NCBI RefSeq assembly: GCF_030264275.1
Contig: NZ_CP127165.1
Location: 2,158,001-2,222,000, forward strand
Source of the DNA: Marivivens sp. LCG002
GTDB lineage: Bacteria; Pseudomonadota; Alphaproteobacteria; Rhodobacterales; Rhodobacteraceae
Length of the DNA: 64,000 bases
Direction: 5' to 3'
Shown: positions 1 through 8,466 of the stretch, in pieces
Position numbering within the stretch: the first letter of the stretch is position 1
Layout: every line of letters begins with the position of its first letter
The notes under the pieces: model-generated
Databases searched by the model: none
Told to the model about the DNA's origin: nothing
Seen by the model: the letters and a program-made list of their open reading frames with translations, nothing else
Program-made: the position numbers and the translations under genes

Positions 1-1347
1 ATCGCCGGTCTGGGCGCCGCCTTTCTTTTCAACGGCGGCTCGTCGAGCTTTGTTGTAATCGCGGCTGCGATCTTCGGCGCCTATATGGCAATGAACATTG
101 GCGCGAACGATGTTGCCAACAACATGGGCCCTGCGGTCGGTGCGAACGCCCTTACCATGGGGGGCGCAATCGTCATTGCCGCCCTGTGCGAAAGTGCGGG
201 TGCACTTCTGGCGGGCGGGGATGTTGTTTCGACGATTTCCAAAGGGATCATCGACCCCCATTCAGTGGAAGAAACCCGTGTCTTTATCTGGGCGATGATG
301 GCGGCTCTGGTGTCCTCGGCGCTTTGGGTGAACCTTGCCACTTGGGTTGGCGCGCCTGTGTCGACCACCCATTCGGTTGTCGGAGGGGTTATGGGCGCGG
401 GCATCGCAGCGGCAGGCTTTGCCGCCGTGAACTGGCCGACCATGGGCACCATTGCTCTTAGCTGGATCATTTCGCCGCTGCTCGGCGGAGCGATCGCTGC
501 GGGTTTTCTGGCCTTCATCAAATGGGCCATCATCTATCGCGACGACAAGATCGAGGCCGCACGCCGCTGGGTTCCTGTTCTCATGGGCATTATGGCGGGC
601 GTTTTCGCGACCTATCTCGCCATGAAAGGCCTTCAAAAGCTGATCAAGGTCGACCTTCTGACCTCGGTCATTGTCGGGTTCGCCATCGGCGGCTTGGTCT
701 ATGTGGTTTCGGCCCCCTATGTGCGCCGCAAGTCCGAAGGTCTCGAGAACCGCAATAAATCACTCAAGGTGCTCTTTGCGCTTCCCCTCGTGCTCTCTGC
801 TGCACTCTTGTCCTTTGCGCATGGTGCGAACGACGTCGCCAACGCGGTCGGCCCGCTTGCCGCCATCGTTCACGCAGAAGAATTCGGCGAATTCGCGGGC
901 AAGGTGAACATCCCGCTATGGGTCATGATCATCGGTGCTTTCGGGATCTCTTTCGGTCTTATCCTGTTCGGACCCAAGCTGATCCGTATGGTGGGAAGCC
1001 AGATCACCAAGCTCAACCCGATGCGCGCCTACTGCGTGGCGCTTTCGGCAGCGATCACCGTGATCGTGGCAAGCTGGCTCGGGCTTCCTGTGTCTTCGAC
1101 CCACATCGCTGTGGGCGGCGTCTTTGGCGTCGGCTTCTTCCGCGAATGGCACGCAGAGCGCCGTGCACGGAACTCGAGCAAGAAGCGCCCGCCTGCAAAG
1201 CGCATCGCCCCCGAGGAACGCCGCCGCCGCAAGCTTGTGCGCCGCTCGCACTTTATGACCATCGTCGCGGCATGGGTGATCACGGTTCCCGCCGCTGCAA
1301 GCATGTCCGCGGTCATCTTCTTTGTTTTGAACGCGATGTTCATCTAA
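1..1347 (+). CDS. pit: Inorganic phosphate transporter, PiT family (5'-truncated)
   Basis: The reading frame is open from the first base, so the true start lies outside the window; 448 codons are visible. The protein is an integral membrane protein of the PiT (PHO-4) family, which imports phosphate with a cation across the inner membrane. The family's duplicated signature is clear: GANDVANNMGPAVG near the visible N-terminus and GANDVANAVGPLA in the second half, each followed by a PVSTTHSVVGGV / PVSSTHIAVGGV motif. The two halves are separated by a basic cytoplasmic stretch (YVRRKSEGLENRNKS), and a second basic loop (RRARNSSKKRPPAKR) precedes the last helices. The N-terminal extension typical of larger bacterial PiT proteins may lie upstream. 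It is convergent with argF and shares a terminator with it. Family assignment is secure; substrate (phosphate rather than sulfate) is inferred from family. Confidence 0.93.
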   Translation: MAGLGAAFLFNGGSSSFVVIAAAIFGAYMAMNIGANDVANNMGPAVGANALTMGGAIVIAALCESAGALLAGGDVVSTISKGIIDPHSVEETRVFIWAMMAALVSSALWVNLATWVGAPVSTTHSVVGGVMGAGIAAAGFAAVNWPTMGTIALSWIISPLLGGAIAAGFLAFIKWAIIYRDDKIEAARRWVPVLMGIMAGVFATYLAMKGLQKLIKVDLLTSVIVGFAIGGLVYVVSAPYVRRKSEGLENRNKSLKVLFALPLVLSAALLSFAHGANDVANAVGPLAAIVHAEEFGEFAGKVNIPLWVMIIGAFGISFGLILFGPKLIRMVGSQITKLNPMRAYCVALSAAITVIVASWLGLPVSSTHIAVGGVFGVGFFREWHAERRARNSSKKRPPAKRIAPEERRRRKLVRRSHFMTIVAAWVITVPAAASMSAVIFFVLNAMFI

Positions 1348-1369
1348 AGACGGGATCGACACCAAAAAC

Positions 1370-1401
1370 AAAGGGCGCGGCCAAGAAGGCTGCGCCCTTT
1401 T
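1370..1401. terminator. Bidirectional intrinsic terminator between pit and argF
   Basis: GGGCGC-G-GCC and GGC-T-GCGCCC form a 10-bp stem (one G-T wobble) closed by AAGAA, flanked by AAA on the left and TTTT on the right. It lies between the convergent stop codons of pit and argF and could serve both. Confidence 0.8.
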
Positions 1402-1424
1402 CATTTGCTCCGAAGTGATCGGCG

Positions 1425-2351
1425 TTACTTTCCAAGACACCAGCGCATGATCGCTTTCTGCGCATGGAGCCGGTTTTCCGCCTCGTCAAAGATCACCGAA
1501 TGCGGTCCGTCCATCACCGAAGACGTTGCTTCGTCATCGCGGTGCGCCGGAAGGCAATGCATGAAAAGCGCATCGGGCTTGGCGGCGGCCATGAGAGCGT
1601 CATTCACCTGATAGCCCCGAAGCTGATTGTGACGGCGCTCGCGGGCAGAGGCGGGATCATGCATCGACACCCACGTATCCGTAACGACGAGATCGGCGCC
1701 TTCTACCGCCTTCATCGGGTCGCGTTCGATGGTGACGTTGACGCCCTTTGCACGGGCCTCTTCGATAAAGACCATCTCGGGATCAAGCGGCTGCGGCCCC
1801 GTAAAGGTGAAGTCAAAGCCGAACTGGCCCGCCGCGTGGATAAACGAAGCCGCCACGTTGTTGCCGTCCCCTGACCAGACGACCTTTTTACCTTTGATCG
1901 GGCCGCGATGCTCCTCAAAGGTGAGAATGTCGGCCATGATCTGACAGGGATGCGTGCGGTTGGTCAGACCGTTGATCACAGGCACTGTCGCATATTCCGC
2001 CATCTCGAGGAGCGTTTGCTCTTCAAAGGTGCGGATCATGATCAGATCAACATAGCGCGACAGAACGCGGGCCGTGTCGGCAATGGTTTCGCCGTGGCCA
2101 AGCTGCATGTCGGCCCCCGAGAGCACCATGGTCTGACCGCCCATCTGGCGCACGCCGACGTCAAAGGACACGCGGGTCCGCGTCGAAGGCTTTTCGAAAA
2201 TGAGAGCGACCATATGGCCCTCGAGCGGGCGATCGTCATCGAGCGTGCCCTTGGGACGCCCCGCGCGCGCTTCTTTGATCGTGCGGGCCGCATCAATCAT
2301 GCTCCGAAGATCTTCGGGGCTTGTGGCATTAATATCGAGAAAATGTTTCAT
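1425..2351 (-). CDS. argF: Ornithine carbamoyltransferase
   Basis: 308 aa, the usual length. It transfers the carbamoyl group of carbamoyl phosphate to ornithine, giving citrulline in cytosolic arginine synthesis. Diagnostic sites are all present: the carbamoyl-phosphate loop STRTR (about residues 56-60), HPCQ (about 134-137), DTWVSM (about 225-230) and the ornithine-side FMHCLPAHR (about 263-271). The SMG of the ornithine loop reads SMH here. Aspartate carbamoyltransferase is excluded by the HCLPAHR block. It sits 51 bp downstream of argD on the same strand, so the two are probably co-transcribed, with the terminator at 1370-1401 ending the unit. Confidence 0.96.
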   Translation of the reverse strand: MKHFLDINATSPEDLRSMIDAARTIKEARAGRPKGTLDDDRPLEGHMVALIFEKPSTRTRVSFDVGVRQMGGQTMVLSGADMQLGHGETIADTARVLSRYVDLIMIRTFEEQTLLEMAEYATVPVINGLTNRTHPCQIMADILTFEEHRGPIKGKKVVWSGDGNNVAASFIHAAGQFGFDFTFTGPQPLDPEMVFIEEARAKGVNVTIERDPMKAVEGADLVVTDTWVSMHDPASARERRHNQLRGYQVNDALMAAAKPDALFMHCLPAHRDDEATSSVMDGPHSVIFDEAENRLHAQKAIMRWCLGK

Positions 2352-2402
2352 TTTTTATCTTTCGGCCCAAGGAACGCCCTTGGGCAATGGTATCGTTCTG
2401 TA

Positions 2403-3584
2403 TCAGGGTTTGACGGCGCTTGCGGCAGATTCAAGTCGCGAGATTGCCGCACCGATATCTTCCTCGGTGATGTTCAAGGGCGGCAAAAGACGCACAACGT
2501 TGTCCCCCGCAGGCACAAGCAGCACCTCGGCTACATAGCCTGCTTTCACGAAATCAAGGTTGGACACCTCGGGTTTGAGCTTGAGACCCAGCATAAGACC
2601 AGCGCCCCGCACCTCCTCAAAGACATCGGGATGGCTTGCGGCCAGACCTTCGAGCGACTGGCGCAGCTGCCCCGCTTTGCGGTTCACCTCGGCAAGAAAG
2701 GCGTCGTCCGCGACGATATCCATCACCTTGTTGCCTACGGCGCAGGCCAAAGGATTGCCGCCATAGGTCGAGCCATGGGTGCCTGCCGTCATGCCCGATG
2801 CGCCGTTCTCGGTCGCCAGAACCGCACCAAGCGGGAAGCCACCGCCGATGCCCTTGGCGACCATCATGATATCGGGCGTCACACCCGACCACTCGTGCGC
2901 AAAGAGCTTGCCCGTGCGACCCATCCCGCACTGCACCTCATCGAGGATGAGCAAAATACCGTGTTGGTCACAAAGATCACGCAGCCCCTTGAGACACTGA
3001 TCGGGGAGCGGGCGAATACCGCCTTCGCCCTGAACAGGCTCGACAAGGATGGCGCAGACATCGGGTTTGGCGGCTGCAACGGTGAGAGCGTCGTGATCGC
3101 CCCACTTGAGATGGACAAACCCGGGAAGAAGCGGACCAAAGCCCTTGACCATCTTTTCGGAGCCCGCTGCGGCAATCCCTGCGGACGAGCGGCCATGGAA
3201 AGAGCCATCAAAGGTGATGATGTTCACCCGCTCGGGCTGGCCTTTGTCATAGAAATGCTTGCGCGCCATCTTGACGGCAAGCTCACAGCTTTCCGTGCCC
3301 GAGTTGGTAAAGAAGACCGTGTCGGCAAAGCTTGCCTCGACAAGTTTATCGGCAAGCTTCTGTTGCTGCTCGATGTTGTAGAGGTTCGACACGTGCCAAA
3401 GCTTGCCCGCCTGCTCGGTCAGAGCAGCCACGAGGTCGGGGTTCGCATGACCCAAAGCGTTGACCGCAATCCCAGCGCCCAAGTCCAGAAAACGTCGCCC
3501 ATCCGCCTCGATCAGCCAGGAGCCTTCGCCTTTGACAAAGTTCAAAGGTGCGCGGTTATAGGTCGGGAGAACGCTGGGGATCAT
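2403..3584 (-). CDS. argD: Acetylornithine aminotransferase (class III PLP aminotransferase)
   Basis: 393 aa, typical for the family. It is a PLP enzyme making N-acetylornithine from N-acetylglutamate semialdehyde, and in many bacteria also acts in lysine synthesis as succinyl-DAP transaminase. Visible landmarks: NSGTESCELAVKMAR (cofactor phosphate region), the FHGRS motif, LILDEVQCGMGRTG with the PLP-contacting Asp, and VAKGIGGGFPLGA with the Schiff-base lysine. The adjacent argF supports the arginine role over other class III aminotransferases. Start chosen at MIPSVLPTYNRAPL, the usual ArgD N-terminus; upstream is a 200-bp gap holding a nested inverted repeat. Confidence 0.94.
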   Translation of the reverse strand: MIPSVLPTYNRAPLNFVKGEGSWLIEADGRRFLDLGAGIAVNALGHANPDLVAALTEQAGKLWHVSNLYNIEQQQKLADKLVEASFADTVFFTNSGTESCELAVKMARKHFYDKGQPERVNIITFDGSFHGRSSAGIAAAGSEKMVKGFGPLLPGFVHLKWGDHDALTVAAAKPDVCAILVEPVQGEGGIRPLPDQCLKGLRDLCDQHGILLILDEVQCGMGRTGKLFAHEWSGVTPDIMMVAKGIGGGFPLGAVLATENGASGMTAGTHGSTYGGNPLACAVGNKVMDIVADDAFLAEVNRKAGQLRQSLEGLAASHPDVFEEVRGAGLMLGLKLKPEVSNLDFVKAGYVAEVLLVPAGDNVVRLLPPLNITEEDIGAAISRLESAASAVKP

Positions 3585-3719
3585 GGAGTAACCCTTTAAA
3601 AATAGGAGCCTGATTGGTGCCGCAGAGGCAAAGGCATGTCAACGTGTAAGGGGAAGAGATGAATGCGCACAACGGCACAAGACGCGTTTTTTCAGCGTCG
3701 ACGTCGAATCACAAAGGAA

Positions 3720-3771
3720 AGCGCGAGTTTCATCATGGGCCGTCGTATAGGCCCAATGGTCTTCTCGCGCT
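3720..3771. repeat. Nested symmetric inverted repeat downstream of the ABC-2 permease
   Basis: An outer 8-bp pair (AGCGCGAG at 3720-3727, CTCGCGCT at 3764-3771) encloses an inner 6-bp pair (TGGGCC at 3736-3741, GGCCCA at 3750-3755). The two arms are separated by 8 unpaired bases on each side and an 8-base apical loop. Read on the minus strand, after the permease stop at 3785, it is followed by TTTCCTTTG, so it may be a weak terminator. The symmetry would also suit a protein site. Confidence 0.55.
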
Positions 3772-3784
3772 ATCGTTTTGTTGT

Positions 3785-4588
3785 TCAGGCCTTGAGGCGA
3801 TAGCCTGTGCGGAACCAATTCCAGCAAATGCCAAGCACGATCGCGCAAGAGAGCGAAACGATCCAGAGCCCCTGCCACGGGCTGCTGTCGGAAACACCGA
3901 TCATCCCGTAGCGCACGCCGTCGATGATATAAAAGAACGGGTTGATGTGGCTCAGTTTGTTGAGCACAGGCGGAAGCGCGTCGATGGAATAGAAAGTCCC
4001 CGACAGGAACGAAAGCGGCGTGACGACAAAATTCGAGATGGCAGCAAGCTGGTCGAATTTATTGGCGAACAAGGCTGCAATGATCCCCATACCGCCCATA
4101 AAAATCGCGCCCAGAATGACAAAGACCAAAGCCCACTGCGGATGCTCCATCCCGACACCGAGGAAAAGCCAGACACCGAGCGCAATAACAACCGCCACCA
4201 AAAGCCCGCGTGCCACTGCGCCGAAAATATAGCCAAGCACCAGCTCGAGCGGGGAGAGCGGCGGCATCAGGGTGTCGACGATATTCCCTTGGACCTTGGC
4301 CGAGGTCAGAGAGGAGGACGAGTTGGCAAAGGAGTTCTGGATCACGGTCATCGTCAGAATACCCGGAGCAAGGAAATGCATGAAAGGCATCCCCATAACG
4401 TCCCCGCGTTTGGACCCGATCGCGATTGTGAAAATCATCAGGAACAGCCCCGCGTTGATCAGGGGCGCCATGATGGTCTGGGACCAGACATTCATGAACC
4501 GCATGATCTCGCGGCGGATCAAAGTATAGAGCCCAAGCCAGTTCACCATCCCGAAACGGCGGACACCCATGCTGGAAATTTCTGACAT
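3785..4588 (-). CDS. ABC-2 type transporter permease
   Basis: 267 aa, about six predicted transmembrane segments, with the ABC-2 membrane pattern: a short cytoplasmic N-terminus (LIRREIMRFMNVWSQTI), LAPGILTMTVIQNSFANSSSSL in the first half, and the conserved LSGTFYSIDALPPVLNKLSHINPFFYIIDGVRYG block near the C-terminus. That block is typical of exporters of the NodJ / DrrB / YadH kind. Proteins of this family pair with a separate ATPase. No ATPase gene is adjacent here, since the neighbours are argD and gcrA, so the partner must be encoded elsewhere. Substrate unknown. Confidence 0.88.
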   Translation of the reverse strand: MSEISSMGVRRFGMVNWLGLYTLIRREIMRFMNVWSQTIMAPLINAGLFLMIFTIAIGSKRGDVMGMPFMHFLAPGILTMTVIQNSFANSSSSLTSAKVQGNIVDTLMPPLSPLELVLGYIFGAVARGLLVAVVIALGVWLFLGVGMEHPQWALVFVILGAIFMGGMGIIAALFANKFDQLAAISNFVVTPLSFLSGTFYSIDALPPVLNKLSHINPFFYIIDGVRYGMIGVSDSSPWQGLWIVSLSCAIVLGICWNWFRTGYRLKA

Positions 4589-4721
4589 GTTTGCGCTTCC
4601 TTTGTCTTTTGATGATTCGAACGCTTGTATCTGCCGCTATCGTGCTTAGAATAGGCAGCTGACCGATGATATAGGCGGGATAAGCCAAAGGGCACCGTCA
4701 CTCAAGCGCAAGGAATACGAG

Positions 4722-5327
4722 ATGTCCTGGACCGACGAACGCGTCGAGCTACTCAAGAAGATGTGGGGCGAGGGTCAATCCGCCAGCCAGATCGCAAAAG
4801 AGCTGGGTGGCGTCACCCGTAACGCCGTAATCGGCAAGGTGCACCGTCTGGGGCTCTCGAACCGTGCAGGAAGCGGTGCAGCCGCTGCTCCGGCCGCAAA
4901 GCCCGCCCCCGCCAAGGAAAAGCCCGCGGTGGCTGCCGCACCCAAGCCCAAGGTCGAGCCCAAGCCCGCCCCGCAGCCCAAGGTCGCCGCAAAGCCCAAA
5001 GCCGAAGACGACGGAGAGTCCGCGCCGATCCCGATGAGTGCTGCGCGCCGTGCGATCATCCCCGCAGGCCAGCCTCTTCCGCCGCAGCCTTCGGCCAATG
5101 AAATCAGCCCCGAGGCTCTCGCCAAGGTGAACGAAGTCGAAAAGACCGCCAAGCGTCTTTCGCTGATGGAATTGACCGAGCGCACCTGCAAATGGCCGAT
5201 CGGCGACCCTGCGACAGATAACTTCTGGTTCTGCGGCCTTCCTTCGCAGCAAGGCAAGCCCTATTGCGAGGCCCATGTCGGCGTTGCGTTCCAGCCGATG
5301 AGCGCGCGGCGCGATCGCCGCCGCTGA
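4722..5327 (+). CDS. gcrA: GcrA family cell cycle regulator
   Basis: 201 aa. GcrA is an alphaproteobacterial transcription factor that works with sigma70 and responds to CcrM methylation at GANTC. The N-terminal DNA-binding helix-turn-helix is unmistakable: MSWTDERVELLKKMWGEGQSASQIAKELGGVTRNAVIGKVHRLGLSNR (the family hallmark, given here by its position, residues 1-48). A low-complexity Ala/Pro/Lys linker (about residues 50-95) follows, then the C-terminal domain with ERTCKWPIGDPATDNFWFCG and a PYCEAH motif. Those Cys/His residues resemble the family's conserved tail. Transcribed alone, followed by an intrinsic terminator. A GATTC lies at 4614-4618, but one GANTC is not significant by itself. 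Confidence 0.94.
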   Translation: MSWTDERVELLKKMWGEGQSASQIAKELGGVTRNAVIGKVHRLGLSNRAGSGAAAAPAAKPAPAKEKPAVAAAPKPKVEPKPAPQPKVAAKPKAEDDGESAPIPMSAARRAIIPAGQPLPPQPSANEISPEALAKVNEVEKTAKRLSLMELTERTCKWPIGDPATDNFWFCGLPSQQGKPYCEAHVGVAFQPMSARRDRRR

Positions 5328-5339
5328 ACTCAAAAGAAA

Positions 5340-5363
5340 CGGGGCGGCTTTGGCCGCCCTTTT
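5340..5363 (+). terminator. Intrinsic terminator of gcrA
   Basis: GGGCGGC (5342-5348), a TTTG loop and GCCGCCC (5353-5359), followed by TTTT. It immediately follows the gcrA stop and abuts the convergent HxlR gene. Confidence 0.85.
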
Positions 5364-5692
5364 CAGTTTTCGCTGACCTTTTCAGACCATGCCTTCAAGG
5401 GTTGGATTGCAGCCCAGAGCGCTTCACCCTGCGGCGTCATCGCGTATTCCACGCGCGGCGGGACTTCGCTGAAGGAGGTGCGACTCACCAATCCGTCTGC
5501 GGTCATCTCTGCGAGTGCGGAGGACAGCATTTTGTCGGATACGGACCCGAGCGCGTAGCGGATATCTCCAAAACGGCAAGACCCGCGCGCAAGCTCCATC
5601 AGGATACGCGGTTTCCATTTTTTCGCGATGGTCGCCAAAGCGAGCTCGTAGGGACACTCGCTCTTGCGGGACTTATAAACAAAATCGGCCAT
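5363..5692 (-). CDS. HxlR family winged helix-turn-helix regulator
   Basis: 109 aa, normal for the family. The family pattern is present: CPYELALATIAKKWKPRIL (Cys13, then the KWK helix), SDKMLSSALAEM as recognition helix, and SRTSFSEVPPRVEYAMTPQG as the wing. A cysteine just before the first helix is the redox or electrophile sensor in well-studied members (YodB, HypR), so Cys13 may have that role; this is inference. It lies 47 bp downstream of efp on the same strand. A 13-bp-arm inverted repeat covers its own start codon (see 5686-5717), suggesting autoregulation. No obvious target gene is adjacent. Confidence 0.88.
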   Translation of the reverse strand: MADFVYKSRKSECPYELALATIAKKWKPRILMELARGSCRFGDIRYALGSVSDKMLSSALAEMTADGLVSRTSFSEVPPRVEYAMTPQGEALWAAIQPLKAWSEKVSEN

Positions 5693-5717
5693 GCTTACTT
5701 ATCCGTAAGCATGGCCG
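5686..5717. promoter_or_regulatory. Perfect inverted repeat over the HxlR-gene start codon
   Basis: CGGCCATGCTTAC (5686-5698) and GTAAGCATGGCCG (5705-5717) are perfect 13-bp arms around 6 bp. The HxlR gene's ATG (complement of 5690-5692) is inside one arm, and its likely Shine-Dalgarno GGATAAG straddles the loop. It could be an autoregulatory operator, an RNA hairpin limiting translation, or, because ATTTTGTTT follows on the minus strand, a terminator for efp. Confidence 0.65.
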
Positions 5718-5739
5718 CTGTGTAAATATATACCGATGC

Positions 5740-6303
5740 TTAGGCGCGTTCGGAATATTCCATCGTGTCGGTGTTTACGATGATCGCTTCACCTGTGCCG
5801 ATGAACGGCGGAACAGTGATGCGCACACCGTTGTCGAGGATCGCAGGCTTGTAGCTGTTTGCAGCGGTTTGGCCTTTGACGACCGGCTCGGTCTCAGCGA
5901 TGACGCAAGTGACCTTCTGCGGCAGAGACACGCCGAGCGGCTCCTCGCCATAGTATTCCACGGTCGCGGTCATACCGTCCTGAAGGAACGGGCGACGATC
6001 CCCCAGAAGTTCGGCGTCGATTTCGACCTGCTCATAGGTTTCGGTGTCCATGAACACGAGACGGCCATCGGTCTCGTAGAGGAACTGCTGGTCCTTTTGA
6101 TCGAGACGGACGCGCTCGACCTTGTCTTCCGAACGGAAACGTTCGTTGAGCTTGCGACCGTCGCGGATGTTCTTGAGTTCGACCTGAGCGAATGCACCGC
6201 CCTTACCGGGCTTCACATGGCTCACTTTTACAGCAGCCCACAGGCCACCCTCGTGATCGAGAATGTTGCCGGGCTTGATTTCGTTACCGTTGATTTTGGG
6301 CAT
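5740..6303 (-). CDS. efp: Translation elongation factor P
   Basis: 187 aa, standard EF-P length. EF-P binds between the P and E sites and relieves stalling at polyproline. Domain order is the KOW-like domain I (residues 1-64), then OB domains II and III. The modifiable loop [12 protein letters not shown] places Lys34 at its tip, as in EF-Ps that receive beta-lysine from EpmA/EpmB; those genes are not in this window. The C-terminal [23 protein letters not shown] block is typical. Start fixed by [13 protein letters not shown]. The 225 bp upstream is shared with the divergent DUF6280 gene and holds the short repeat GATCG-GTTAAA-CGATC near 6340. Confidence 0.97.
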   Translation of the reverse strand: MPKINGNEIKPGNILDHEGGLWAAVKVSHVKPGKGGAFAQVELKNIRDGRKLNERFRSEDKVERVRLDQKDQQFLYETDGRLVFMDTETYEQVEIDAELLGDRRPFLQDGMTATVEYYGEEPLGVSLPQKVTCVIAETEPVVKGQTAANSYKPAILDNGVRITVPPFIGTGEAIIVNTDTMEYSERA

Positions 6304-6528
6304 TGGACCACTTCACGCAATTGTGTCAAAAACTTGTCGATCGGTTAAACGATCCTACATATGGCGTCGTCTATCGGTTTTCTTTCGCAAAATATAGCAA
6401 GAGAGCCGACCAACCTATGCACGTAGCGCATGGCTGCCATTCCAAATGAGGACCCCCGAATCGGATCAAAATAGGCATATTGCCCCTCACGCCATGACTA
6501 CAAGAGCAAAAACAAAAAAGGATACGGA

Positions 6529-6846
6529 ATGACCGATTTCGTTGACGGCACCGCGTTTAACAATGAGCAAGGTAACCGCGCTCGCAAACTGTTTGCAGCG
6601 GTTGTTCTCGCAGCTCTCGATGACGCGATTGCTGACGACAAAAAATACGGCAACGGCCCTGAGCAGATTGCTCGCTGGGCACGTTCGCGCGATGGCCGCG
6701 AGGTTCTCTCGTGTGCGGGCATCGACCCGAACGAACGCGTTGTCAAAGGCCTGATGGAATTCGTGAGCAAGGGCGTGCGCACGTCTGTTGCGCTCTCGCG
6801 CGAAGAAAGCGAACGCCGTCACGCCGCCGAAATGGAAGCTGCATAA
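6529..6846 (+). CDS. DUF6280 family protein
   Basis: 105 aa, small and mostly helical, with a central basic GVRTSV and a charged C-terminus (SREESERRHAAEMEAA). I recognise it as the short DUF6280 protein commonly seen in Rhodobacterales; no function is established. No signal peptide, membrane segment or metal motif is visible. A clear ribosome site (AAAGGATACGGA) precedes the ATG, and a strong terminator follows, so it is a single-gene unit divergent from efp. Its sequence, with many Arg-Ser-Arg contacts (WARSRDGREVLS), would suit nucleic-acid or ribosome binding, but that is a guess. Confidence 0.75.
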   Translation: MTDFVDGTAFNNEQGNRARKLFAAVVLAALDDAIADDKKYGNGPEQIARWARSRDGREVLSCAGIDPNERVVKGLMEFVSKGVRTSVALSREESERRHAAEMEAA

Positions 6847-6870
6847 GCTTTCACAAGCCTGCCTTTGTGC

Positions 6871-6906
6871 AAAAAAACGCGGCCCACTGCTCGGGCCGCG
6901 TTTTTT
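6871..6906 (+). terminator. Intrinsic terminator after the DUF6280 gene
   Basis: ACGCGGCCC (6877-6885), a 7-base loop and GGGCCGCGT (6893-6901) followed by TTTTTT. It lies upstream of cobQ and isolates it from the preceding gene. It also argues against cobQ starts upstream of about 6910. Confidence 0.92.
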
Positions 6907-7011
6907 ATTTTCTGCGCAGTTTTCCCAAGCTCCGTTTTCCGGACGCGCGATGTCGCCCAAAGACTGGAAATGGCGAACCCTCATGATACATCGGGGGCAA
7001 AGGAGCATCTC

Positions 7012-8466
7012 ATGACCAAAGCTATCATGATTCAAGGCGCCGGCTCGAACGTCGGTAAATCCATGCTTGTTGCAGGTATCGCCCGAGCTTTGGTCAAGCG
7101 CGGCCTCAAAGTGGCACCTTTCAAACCCCAGAACATGTCCAACAACGCCGCCGTCACCGTCGATGGCGGCGAGATCGGGCGCGCACAGGCTCTTCAGGCC
7201 CTTGCAGCGGGGCTTGCCCCCGTTGTCGACATGAACCCTGTGCTGCTTAAACCCGAAACCGACATCGGTGCTTCGGTCATTGTTCAGGGCAAGCGGGTCG
7301 CAACGCTCAAGGCCCGCGACTATGGAAAGATGAAGGCAACCTTGATGCCGGCTGTTCTCGAGAGCTTTCATAGATTGGCCGAAAACGTCGACATCATCGT
7401 GATCGAAGGCGCAGGAAGCCCCGCCGAAGTCAATCTTCGCGCTGGCGACATTGCGAACATGGGCTTTGCCGAGGCTGCGGATGTGCCTGTCATCCTGATC
7501 GGAGACATCGATCGAGGCGGCGTGATTGCGCAACTCGTGGGAACCCACGCGGTCCTTCCGCCCGAAGATTGCGGTCGGATCGTCGGGTTCGGCGTCAACA
7601 AATTCCGTGGGGATACGAGCCTGTTTCACGACGGGATGGACTTTATCCACGACCGCACCGGATGGGCGCCGCTCGGGATTATTCCGTGGTTTGCGGATGC
7701 ATGGAAGCTCCCAGCAGAAGACGTGATGGATGTTGCCTCTCGTCCCGGAGGACCAATCAAGATTGTGGTGCCCCGTCTCCCCCGAATTGCGAATTTCGAT
7801 GATCTTGACCCCCTCTCTGCCGAACCCGATGTCAGCGTCGAAATCATCGAGGCGGGCCGCCCGCTCCCGCTTGATGCCGATCTGATCCTGATCCCGGGGA
7901 GCAAATCGACCATCGCGGATCTTGCACATTTCAGAGCGCAGGGATGGGACATCGACCTTTTGGCGCATATAAGGCGCGGCGGTCGCGTATTAGGGATTTG
8001 TGGCGGCTATCAGATGCTTGGCCGCAAGATCATTGATGTCGACGGCATCGAAGGCACCCCTTGCGAGGTTGAGGGCCTTGGACTGCTCGATGTGACGACC
8101 GAAATGAAGCCGTTTAAGCGTCTGGCGCTGACAAGCGGCACGCATATCGCTTCTGGCGAAGTGCTCTCGGGCTATGAAATCCACATCGGCGAGACCGACG
8201 GCCCCGATCGGACACGGCCTTGGCTCCGGATCGACCAACGCGACGAAGGCGCGCAGAGCGCTGATGGCAAAGTCAGAGGATGTTATATCCACGGACTTTT
8301 TGCCGCCGACGGGTTCCGTCGCACCATGCTCGCCGAGCTTGGCGCACCAGCGTCAAAGGTGAACTACAATCAAGGTGTCGAAGACGCGCTCGATGCGCTT
8401 GCCGCGCATATGGAAGCACATTTCGACATCGACAGGCTCTTGGAGCTAGCGGGCGAAATCAGTTGA
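7012..8466 (+). CDS. cobQ: Cobyric acid synthase (glutamine-hydrolysing)
   Basis: 484 aa from the ATG at 7012, which has a good site (AAAGGAG) and gives the expected [17 protein letters not shown] start. Frames upstream to 6865 remain open, but they run through the terminator. CobQ amidates four side chains of adenosylcobyrinic a,c-diamide in cobalamin synthesis. Domains: N-terminal P-loop-like dethiobiotin-synthetase fold with GAGSNVGKS, the [14 protein letters not shown] motif, and a C-terminal triad glutaminase with the nucleophile in [12 protein letters not shown] and the histidine in CYIHGLF. Other B12 genes here are cobU and a cobC-like gene (53.1-54.2 kb); nrdJ is a consumer. Its stop overlaps the convergent PopZ-like gene by 8 bp. 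Confidence 0.96.
   Translation: MTKAIMIQGAGSNVGKSMLVAGIARALVKRGLKVAPFKPQNMSNNAAVTVDGGEIGRAQALQALAAGLAPVVDMNPVLLKPETDIGASVIVQGKRVATLKARDYGKMKATLMPAVLESFHRLAENVDIIVIEGAGSPAEVNLRAGDIANMGFAEAADVPVILIGDIDRGGVIAQLVGTHAVLPPEDCGRIVGFGVNKFRGDTSLFHDGMDFIHDRTGWAPLGIIPWFADAWKLPAEDVMDVASRPGGPIKIVVPRLPRIANFDDLDPLSAEPDVSVEIIEAGRPLPLDADLILIPGSKSTIADLAHFRAQGWDIDLLAHIRRGGRVLGICGGYQMLGRKIIDVDGIEGTPCEVEGLGLLDVTTEMKPFKRLALTSGTHIASGEVLSGYEIHIGETDGPDRTRPWLRIDQRDEGAQSADGKVRGCYIHGLFAADGFRRTMLAELGAPASKVNYNQGVEDALDALAAHMEAHFDIDRLLELAGEIS

Noticed and set aside
4614-4618. GATTC (CcrM-type GANTC) upstream of gcrA
   Set aside because: A single five-base site is expected by chance about every 256 bp; no cluster near a promoter is seen.
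6865-7011. In-frame extension of cobQ upstream to 6865
   Set aside because: It would start before the terminator of the previous gene; the ATG at 7012 has a good ribosome site and the P-loop start.
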